64,000 nt of DNA. It comes from Cornus controversa. Lineage: Eukaryota > Streptophyta > Magnoliopsida > Cornales > Cornaceae. Position numbers and translations under genes: made by a program. The stretch is taken from the NCBI GenBank assembly GCA_026545225.1, contig CM048845.1:18879001-18943000 (forward strand), written 5' to 3'. Positions within the stretch are counted from its first letter, which is position 1, and the number at the start of each line of letters is the position of its first letter. The notes under the pieces were generated by a model that did not search any database, was not told the DNA's origin, and was given only the letters and a program-made list of their open reading frames with translations. Positions 56,019 to 64,000 of this stretch are shown piece after piece.

Positions 56019-57603
56019 TGAAATGAATTTGGTAAATGCTTGAATTATGTGTTTAACATACTTGAAAACTTATGTGTTTGGTTATTCATTTTGGGAGGAT
56101 GTCGAGTAAAGCAAGAAGGGTCTGGAGCCCTAGGCTGAAATGTCCCAAAACTTGGCCAGTAAGGTTATGTCTAGACCCTTGGGTTAGTAGCCTGTAAAGT
56201 ATAATATTGGATATTTGACTAGAATGGTATTTATCCTGTGGACTCAAGACTACTCTCACATTCATTTGCTTTTGAATTTACTTGAATTGGTGATTAAGTC
56301 TTGTTGTTGAATAGTGAATTTACGTTGAGATGATTGACTCATGATAGTCATTTTTATTAATATATTTGCTTATGTCATTGCTTAACCATTACTTGAAACA
56401 TCATGTTGAAGCATGTCTTATATGTTTTTGTCATTTACATCATGAGCATTGTGAAACATGCCATATAGCGGAATAGGGATGCCATATTGCATTTCATATA
56501 CGTTTGCATCGAGACGTTGCTTAGGTTGGTTTGGGTAATCTTACTGGTTGGGCATGTTGTCGCTCACCACTCCCCCACAAACATTTTACAGATAAGGCAC
56601 TGGTGGTGGATGACGCTTAGAAATGCTATGGTCGAAAGCACTTGGACGTTCTTTTCATTTTTTGTATACTTTTCTTGTGTATGCTATGTTGGGCACATTG
56701 AGAAGAAATGGAATATTAGATAGAAACAAATGATGCCATGATAAAGGACGTGTATTTTTTACTTTTTAAGTTCTTCCCTTCTAATATTCTCTTATTAGGA
56801 TTCAAGTATATGTATATGACGATGGTTGGACATATGTATTCATTTCAGTTTTAATGTATGTAATTTAGACTCTGATTATTGTATAATGATGTTTCCTACA
56901 TTTATGTAACTTACATGTATGGAAGGAGGATTGTCTTAGCTTCAATTTGATAGGTCATGGACCTTGTTTGGATTTAATTGAGTGAGTTATGCTTGTTTTG
57001 CTACTAGTGAGAATAATTTGACCTATGTTGTTGTTTTGATTACAAATCAAGTTTTGGGTAGGATTTTTGGATGATTTGAATTGGGTTGGAAACTAGGCAT
57101 GCATGTTGAGGATTTTCCATGTCAAATTTTAGGTCAAATGGGTCTACAGATTGTGAGAAAATTGAATTTGAAATCAAGTTTGCATTTGAGGAAATACGAA
57201 GGTTCGCACTTAAAAATGCGAAGGTTTGCAACAAATGTGAAGGTTTGCACTACCAAGGGTTAACGTTCACAAGTTACTCAATTTTTGGCACTTTTTTTCA
57301 CCTGAAGAATGCAAATGTTTGCAATGGAAATGTGAAGATTCACACACTATTCACAACACTATTATCCCAAATTCGAAAGGGCATAACTTATTTGTTTTAA
57401 ACCCAAATCGAGTGTTTCTTTTTTTTTTTAAATGGAGTATTTTTAAACCCTCTACCCAATTGGATAAGGTTCAGTTTGAAATTCTAATCATATAAGAAGA
57501 TAAGTACCTAGACTTAGAGGTTCATGAGCGCAAATCGGCTGATCCTTTCATTATCACCCCCACTTCCCTCGCTCTTGACTATGTTGGAAGTGAGGGCATG
57601 ACA
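56019..57603 (+). mobile_element. Gypsy LTR G6, second part
   Basis: Resembles 900-2186 of G1 (GGGAGGATGTCGAG, ACAGATAAGGCACTGG) and ends GAGGGCATGACA. 57170-57340 has a different word set (GAAGGTTCGCAC, GAAGGTTTGCA, AATGTTTGCAATGG). Confidence 0.85.
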
Positions 57604-57606
57604 GCA

Positions 57607-57618
57607 TGGTATTAGAGC
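57607..57618 (+). other. Primer-binding site of G6
   Basis: TGGTATTAGAGC, one mismatch to the tRNA-Met complement. About 130 bp of leader follows, similar to that of G1, then the element is lost. Confidence 0.8.
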
Positions 57619-57759
57619 ATAATTGTCGGTGAAAAGCATTGATGTTTAACTTAATCACTCCCATTTTTGATTCCCTTTTCGGGTGTTGAAAATTAGGACG
57701 TGAAAATAATTATACCTCTAACATTCAATGTTCTCTGACTCCAATGACTTCAAAATCAC

Positions 57760-58331
57760 TAACAACATTAATGCATGCCAACGCAATCATCAGTAACCAT
57801 AAATCCCAACGTAATTTATCTGCATTCTTTGATTACTCCTGTAAGTTAATAACCATTTCCACCTTTGAGACCAATATGAAGTACTCTCAAACATTATGTT
57901 TATAGAGTAATGCTATATGTTTAAGACCAAGAATTGAATTCACTTGAAGTCAAAATAGAACAAATTAAGTCCCAAAAGTTTGGTCATATATTAAAAGCAT
58001 TAACAATACTTTGTTTTTGAGGGGACATATGGCATGGGTTGATGATAAGATTGGTATGATGAGCTCATAGAGTAATGAATAAGAGACTGAGACAAGTGCA
58101 TATATCTCTCAATCTATATCTATAAGTTTAAAATCCAAACTAAGAACCAACTTGAATTTATTCACAAACAGTAAAAATTCTATTGTGATTCTTTCTCTGA
58201 GTAAGATCAAAGCACAAATACAATTTATAGGCATTTGCAATTATTCTACAGTATTTTCTCATGCATAATGAAATTGGGAAGAATTAACAAAGCACATTAA
58301 TTCAAATATGTAAGTTTCATGGTGCAAAAAT
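57760..58331. other. Unassigned stretch with dispersed repeat, copy 2
   Basis: 57878-57966 repeats 23846-23934. The rest shows no ORF or known element. Confidence 0.5.
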
Positions 58332-59514
58332 GTTTGCGAAAGTTAACATAAAACCTAGAGGGGGTGAATAGATTCACTTACTCGTTTGCTTAATTTTCTA
58401 AATTAATTCAATTTTAAGTCCAATTAAACATTATTCAACACATAAAACAAGTAAAGTAAAATAAAGTGCAAGTAAAATAAAGATGGCACCAGATATACAT
58501 GAGAAATCCAGATCGGGAAAAAATCATAGGGGAGGCAAAACCTCAGGAAACCAATCCACTATGATAAAGCAAAGTACAGTACACTCTGTCTCAGACTCAC
58601 ACCCATCTTCACTCTATCAAAAATCTAATGCAGAATACCTCAGGCTTACAATTGCGACTTCAAGTCCAACAGCTACAGACTTCCGACTAACTTTACAATT
58701 CTCACAGAAAGGTAGCTGGAAGAACAAAAATACTCAACTAGTATTTCATTCCCTTCATAATGCGATATGGTTCACCTTTCTTCTTCAGCAAGTAATAGAA
58801 GAACCGCAAATCCAATGTTCTTATTACAGAATAAATTTGATGCAGTCTTTAAACAGCCGATCAGTATAAGAACACCATCCTAAATATCACTCGTGAGTTA
58901 TAGATATGTGCTCTCAAAATATAGAAAAATATTATGCCCTAAAAATACTTTTAAAAGCTCTCTCTCTTTCTAAAATAATAATTTTCTCAAGGCATATTTG
59001 TAGAGAAAACCTAGATAAGTATATATAAGCATAGGAATCCTAATCCTACTTAAAAAAATAAGTTGAAAACCAATATAGGATTTCCCTAGAAGTTTCAAAC
59101 TCAAAAGGAATCAAAATTTTCATCAAAAACAATTTCTTATTTGGAATAGGATAAGTAGGATCGACGCTCAAAATGCAAGACTAATGGGACTTTTAAGAAA
59201 ACCTACAGAAACCAAACTACCGAACTAAGTTGGACCGGTCCTAGAAATTGGTGATCAATCCTATTTTAAAAAATCCTCATTTATACCCAAAAACTTTAGT
59301 TTTTCAAAATAGGTTCTAAAAACATAAAGTGTAATGTGTCCTCACCATAATTACCTGTAATATTTGATGTCCTCACTAATTTAACTGTTTCCATGAACTT
59401 GTGTATCAGCTTGAAGATGTTGATAATTGATAAAGAAAAAAAATAAAAAAAATTACAACACGATCAATCCAGTTTTGAAACTTAAATTCACCAATTAAAA
59501 ACTTATATCTCACA
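58332..59514 (-). mobile_element. 3' LTR of element F, 3' end lost
   Basis: Minus strand starts TGTGAGATATAAG (plus-strand end 59514) and follows the family through AACCTAGAGGGGGTGAATAG (about 58362, plus strand). The last 25 or so bases (GCGCGGTGCGGAAGCG type) are missing. Confidence 0.88.
58483..58869 (+). other. 128-codon frame antisense to the LTR of F
   Basis: Starts MAPDIHEKSRSGKNHRGG and contains STMIKQST, SHPSSLYQKS, AEYLRLTIAT and SYYRINLMQSL. The other LTR copies have the same antisense protein, in pieces, at 3874-4271, 14233-14487, 48710-48997 and 54281-54535. No domain recognised. It may be chance, or a real antisense product. Confidence 0.3.
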
Positions 59515-59816
59515 ATCTCTTCCTTTGGCAATTTCATGACAAAACCACCTAGACAATTATAAACTAACCCACTAGAAAAATTATATTACAATTTGCCTAA
59601 AAATACAAATAAATAAAGAGCTGATTCAAAGAAGCTTCACATGTGTGTTTAGGACTTTAGAAATAAAACAAGTATATGCACATCACTTAAACAACACAAC
59701 TTGTGAAAAGCTTAATAACATAAAAATAATCAACAAGTATATAATGTAAACATATAATGCTCCCCCTCAATCAGAAATATCTTTTATAAATATATCTCCC
59801 CCTTTTTGTAACAAAT
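59515..59816 (-). promoter_or_regulatory. Polypurine tracts of element F
   Basis: Minus strand GCCAAAGGAAGAGAT touches the LTR (59515-59529). AAAAAGGGGGAGATAT lies at about 59801-59816, and TGAGGGGGAGC at about 59760-59770. Confidence 0.7.
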
Positions 59817-60072
59817 TCACAAACGAAGATCAAAGAGAACAATTTAGATAAAACAAACAATAACTCATGAGAGAGAAAACAAAACAATATCTAAGCAAGG
59901 ATAAATGGTTAAACATTAACCATAAAGATAAATGACCATCGAAAATAAACATAAGTTTAGAATCAACACATAATATCCAAAAGATAACCTAGACATCCAC
60001 ATCTATCAAAACAGATCAAGTCTAGAACAAAAATAAATAAATAAAAAAAGCATGAAGGCCTAAAGCCTATGT

Positions 60073-61163
60073 CTAATCCTCAGCATCAGCAGAATTATCA
60101 GCAATAGCAGGGTCAAGTTTGTCAATCCTAGCATGTAATCAGTCAAACCTTTGTTGCATGAACCTCAAAACTTGGTTCATCTGATTTGCTACCACTAGAG
60201 TGTCAGCAATAGGAAGTTAAAATACTCCACAACCTCCAGTCACTGCCAGACCAGCTCCCAGTCCTAGCTCATAAGCCTTCCTATCCTTCTTTTTCTTGTT
60301 CATCGAACGAGTAATTTAGGTACAATCAATCACCCCTTTTGGTTTCTCAATGTATGCTCCTTCAGGAATAAGAACACTAGCACTCTTCAAAATAGCCATC
60401 ACTATCTGAGGGAAAGGTAAAGCAGATGACGACCAAGAGTGTCTAGTGGCTAAGATCATGGTCCTCATGATTGTAGTAGGAAAGTTGATGGGATACTCCT
60501 GAACAATATGATAAAGTATGTCAACCTGACTCTTGATCAAATTTCCTTTGTGGTTATGAGGATCACGTTATATAAGACCACCAAGTTCAATGCTGAGACA
60601 TTGTGAGTGAGATAAAGTGAGGGCAACCTATCTATGAGCCTCAAGGCATTGGGTATACACAACAAGCTAATCATGTCATCCATCGAAGGCTGGTTTGGAT
60701 CTTCAACTTGATATAGCAAAATAATGCCATCCTCAACCTCTAATACTCCTAGTATATTAGTAATGGTGTCCTTGGTAACCTCAATTCAAACTCCAAAACA
60801 CTTAGTCACACATGTCAAGTCATCAAATTTTGATGTGATCACATTACCATAAAAATAACTAACCATGTTCGTCTTAACTATTTCACGCAATTCACACAAT
60901 GACTCCCAACCATTGTCGTCAAAGTATTTCACAAACTCCAATTGTCACTCTCTCATAATCGCCAACAAATTGACATTCCTTTCAATTCTCATCACCCAAC
61001 ATCCAACCACATTCAGAAGGTTGTTGAAGTTAAAGTCATCTTCAAACATGTTCTGGGTTAACACAATGTGATTTTTTACACTTGTTGACACATCCGTGCA
61101 TCCTCGCTTATGTTCCATTAACACGACAATGAAAAGAATCAAAAACAAAGTCAAAAGCTCCAT
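60073..61163 (-). pseudogene. Element F accessory ORF2
   Basis: ATG at 61163 gives MELLTLFLILFIVVLMEHKRG, the same hydrophobic start as in A, open to 60945 (72 codons). Broken frames follow with VTKCFGV and EVTKDTI. 60537-60719 has YQVEDPNQPSMDDMI, LCIPNALRLIDRLPSLYL. 60316-60540 has ILYHIVQEYPINFPTTIM, ATRHSWSSSALPF and IPEGAYIEKPKGVID. The end has NKKKKDRKAYELG, NQVLRFMQQRFD, HARIDKLDPAIAD and a stop at 60073. In places it is better kept than A: F shows the middle region (60316-60540) that A has in broken form. No catalytic motif seen. About 360 codons if continuous. Confidence 0.75.
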
Positions 61164-61430
61164 TGGGGAATTCTATCAAACACCTAGTGTGCAAAGCTTA
61201 AAACCTTAGCTTTCAAAGAGCTTGGTTTGAGAAATTATCCACTAACCAACAAAAAATAAATCAACCTCCAAATTTTGTAATCCCAACCTCTAATAATCAA
61301 TAATCAATAATAAATTAGAGGAAGAAGAGAATGAGTGAGAGTTGAGAGTTTAAGAGTGAGATGAGAGTGTTTGAGAGTTTTAAATCAAAACGCACACGCG
61401 GATGTGCTCAGAATTCGACAATCGCTAAGT

Positions 61431-61528
61431 GTGACTGGTGCTCATTTATGAGAACCGATCCAACTTCTCTCGATATCTAAAACCCTGTAGAAGGTGTGAC
61501 CGGTCCTGACTTTTGGGGACCGGTCCAA
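61431..61528 (-). promoter_or_regulatory. LTR-type palindromic words upstream of ORF2 (F)
   Basis: Minus strand: TTGGACCGGTCCCC, GGACCGGTCAC, TTGGATCGGTTC and GCACCAGTCAC, upstream of ORF2 as in A. Confidence 0.5.
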
Positions 61529-62023
61529 AATTGTGAGATTTTTGAAAATTTTGTAATTTTGGACCATAATTCACCAAAACTCACCTCAACCTATCTCAAC
61601 TAAAATAACACTCAAATTTTAAACAAAACAAAATAATATTTTTGAATTTTTGTTTTTATGAAAACACAAAAAAAAAAAAAACATACAAGGATAATCAAAA
61701 CATATTTTTCCGAGAATAATAATGAGTCCTAAAATTTCTGAAAAAATTCAAAACATTTATAAATGGATAATTTCAAAACCTATAATTTTTCAATAAAATT
61801 CATCCTCAAATTCATGATCATTGCACAACTTTCAATACACAAATAGATATAAAAGTTTAGAAATTAATCTAACTAATCCATGTGTGTGTGTATTCCAACA
61901 TCATCCAAAATTAATCAAATTCCTTTGATTCATTTTCTAAAACGCATTGGATGATAAGCAAATACAACTACATATGATCAAATATTTTTTTCGTTGAATT
62001 TCATCATTTTTTTTATTTCTAAG

Positions 62024-62162
62024 ACGATGACTTTTACGCTTATAGGCAGCCAGCTATTTTCTCAAAACAACTTCTTTTTTTTTACAAAAAAAAACAAATA
62101 AAGATATCTCATTGGAGACTTATGTCATAGTGGTAGCTTCGAACAAATCCCGAAGGTAGCCT
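62024..62162 (-). other. Conserved hairpin block (element F)
   Basis: Minus strand GGCTACCTTCGGGATTTGTTC, GTCTCCAATGAGATATC and GGCTGCCTATAAGCG. Worn but in the same order as in A, B and C. Confidence 0.55.
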
Positions 62163-62639
62163 TTTTTATTTTGGCTTAGATTTTTAGCAATTTTTTTTTT
62201 CATTTTTTTACTCTTTTTCTACTAAATAGAATCATTTTTTTCATTGATCATTTAAGCCTTCAATGGTACTCATATAATATACTCTAGTTAACTTCACACT
62301 AGTTTTCAATCAATTCTCTCAGAGTTGGACTAGTGTACAAATTGTATGTACTCAAAAGACTCACCTCTAAAAAGATATAAATACATCACATTAGTCATCA
62401 ATGCTTAGATCATAAATTCAATTACTTCATCTATTGATAAACTAAGTGTCTCAATCATGCATTCACAAATCAAAGTGAAATTAAAAAGAAATAAAAAAAA
62501 ATTCACATTATTTCTTAGAAAAATATGATTCTCATAATCTCATATGATTATTACCAAAAACAAAAAAAACAAAACCTAACATAATCTAAAAGAAATGATA
62601 CAATGAAAAACAAATAATGAATATAAGCTCAGCCCATAA

Positions 62640-62934
62640 CCATAAAAGTCCTAATGACCTCAGTTATCTCATAGTATCAACTGTCACAAACTTCTCCAAA
62701 TTTTCTTTTTTCATCCAAATTATTTTAACATACAACCTATCAAGAAAATATTGTGGAGAACCAGAACATTCTTTTTTTTATTTGAATTCTTTTTAGCTTG
62801 AGAATTTTTGGACTTGTTCCAATTATTTTGCTTTCTAGCACGAACCTTATTCTTAGCAAAATAATTATGAGCATTAAAATCATATTTAGAATGTTTTCTT
62901 TTTTTATAGCAATAGTGTTGATTATGTCACGCCC
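62640..62934 (-). pseudogene. Element F gag end remnant
   Basis: Minus strand reads NQHYCYKK-, HNYFAKNKVRARKQNNWNK-, WMKKENLEKFVTVDTM-like pieces, the end of the gag seen in A and B. The rest is cut off by G5 at 62935. Confidence 0.75.
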
Positions 62935-64000
62935 CGATTTCCGACACTCAGTTAGGAGCGAGGGAAACGGGGGTGAATCCGTAATTTCACCTCAAGTTCC
63001 CACACCTTAATCTCATTATAATCTATTATATTGCGGAAGCATTCTATATGCACACCCTTCAAGTGGCATTAGATCATCAATGGCCCTTACAAATGATTTT
63101 CATCTTTGGTTCCATACATATAAACCACTAAGTCCCGGACCTCAACTTTTTACATAGATGGAATTTGATTATGAAACCTACACCATTGGATAGAGCTTTC
63201 AAAAATACTCAATTTCAAAAAAAACCACGCTCAATTCCGATTTGAAGCGAAGAAATTACATCGAAACGAAGTCTGGACAATTTTTGAACCTTGCTGTGAA
63301 TAGTAATCTCGATCAATCGAGATTGGATCTCAATCAATCGAGATTCATCTCGATTAATCGAGATTTTGACCCCTTTAATCGAAGAAAATAGCCTCTCGGT
63401 AACTTGGACCTGCAATATTTTGATTAATCGAGATTGGGACTTCGATTAATCGAAATTAAGCCTGAAAAATCATAAAATCTCGCAACCATTTCGATCAATC
63501 GAGATGGGCATCTCGATTAATCGAAATGGGCATCTCGATTAATCGAAATGCACTGCCCAGCAATTCTCAAACACCTAAACAAGATCAAATTGAACCCAAA
63601 TCTCAACCAAACCACCTTAGATCATTCATATCTCATGTAAATCATCTACCATTGATATAATATCATACTCACACATCAACCTACACATTTGAATCTCAAA
63701 TCTTGTATAATCATAGAAAATTCATCCTAAGTTCACAATGCACATAAAATTTCAAGTGAACCAAACATCCTCATTTTTTTTCAAAGGTGATATTCATTAA
63801 TCCAACCATACAATCTAACTTATACAATGAGATCCTACAACCATGATTCCAACATGAATCCACAACTCTAAACATTCATATCCACGAATTTAAGATACAA
63901 GAGACAAAAGAATACATTCATCCATCTAAATTCCAAATCCATACATAATCCATGGGACCATACATATAAGAATTCAAATGGCCCTTTTTGCATACATTCA
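62935..64000 (-). mobile_element. Gypsy LTR G5 inserted in element F
   Basis: Plus-strand start TGTCACGCCCCGATTTCC. It aligns with G4 at the CACCATTGGATAGAG and ATCATTCATATCTCATG segments and runs past the window end, so the other end and TSD are unseen. 63305-63550 has eight copies of a 12-bp palindromic word of the TCGATTAATCGA type. Confidence 0.85.
63305..63550. repeat. Clustered palindromic word TCGATTAATCGA in G5
   Basis: Eight close matches (starting about 63309, 63330, 63350, 63420, 63441, 63490, 63512, 63536), mostly inside ATCTCGATTAATCGAGAT-like frames, at irregular spacing. Confidence 0.9.

Larger units (their letters stand above)
46282..56023. repeat. Target-site duplication around G4 (TAAAA / TGAAA)
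   Basis: TAAAA at 46282-46286 and TGAAA at 56019-56023 differ at one base. G6 is collinear with G1 across this point. Confidence 0.7.
58332..62934 (-). mobile_element. Element F: third pol-less Sirevirus-like copy, 5'-truncated
   Basis: Minus strand. 3' LTR at 58332-59514, polypurine tracts, ORF2, palindromic words, conserved noncoding block and the end of gag. It is cut at 62934 by gypsy LTR G5. The direct step from the gag end to the noncoding block again leaves no room for pol. Confidence 0.87.

Noticed and set aside
63305..63550. Regular short repeats that could be taken for a CRISPR array
   Set aside because: Spacing is irregular, the repeat is a 12-bp palindrome inside a plant LTR, and there are no cas genes.

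Overview
The window looks like heterochromatic, AT-rich plant nuclear DNA, almost certainly angiosperm. It is built nearly entirely of nested and decayed LTR retrotransposons. I found no intact host gene, rRNA or tRNA gene, or CRISPR array. The plant assignment rests on Sirevirus-, Tork- and Ale-like Ty1/copia elements, a Tekay/Del-like Ty3/gypsy element, primer-binding sites matching plant initiator tRNA-Met (TGGTATCAGAGC), a TRIM, hAT-type MITEs and L1-type LINE 3' ends. All functional names come from recognised sequence patterns; no database search was run.

Layout. 1-2300: 3' part of a (+) gypsy LTR (copy G1) with its primer site and leader. 2305-7782: 5'-truncated Sirevirus-like copia 'C' with integrase-RT-RNase H remnants, split by a solo LTR (3241-4419, TSD ATAAG). 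8038-13080: decayed Tork-like copia 'D' on the minus strand. 13449-20788: Sirevirus-like element 'A' with gag and an accessory ORF but no pol. 20789-23690: decayed Ale-like copia. 23700-29910: no coding genes, but a 105-nt hairpin, AT-rich DNA, a 712-bp hAT-type MITE with 8-bp TSD, a second MITE and a 1.1-kb TRIM. 29913-44075: 14-kb Tekay-like gypsy 'E' on the minus strand, carrying two solo LTRs of other families and a truncated LINE. 45256-57603: a (+) gypsy LTR 'G6' holding a (-) gypsy LTR 'G4', which holds the second pol-less Sirevirus-like element 'B'. 58332-62934: third pol-less copy 'F' (minus strand). 62935-64000: gypsy LTR 'G5' inserted in F and running off the window.

The most interesting system is the A/B/F family. 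These elements share LTRs with the solo LTR at 3241 and are related to pol-bearing C, but pol is absent. They keep (i) a gag with a copy-number-variable coiled coil and two zinc knuckles, (ii) a noncoding block with three predicted hairpins that is also present in C, (iii) a second set of the LTR's GGACCGGTCC palindromes placed before (iv) an accessory ORF that starts with a conserved hydrophobic segment and whose A and F copies differ at many synonymous sites, and (v) Sirevirus-style multiple polypurine tracts. They look like non-autonomous retrotransposons that depend on a C-like helper. Separately, LTRs of several families carry clusters of short palindromic 'words'. In the gypsy G family the word differs between copies at the same LTR position.
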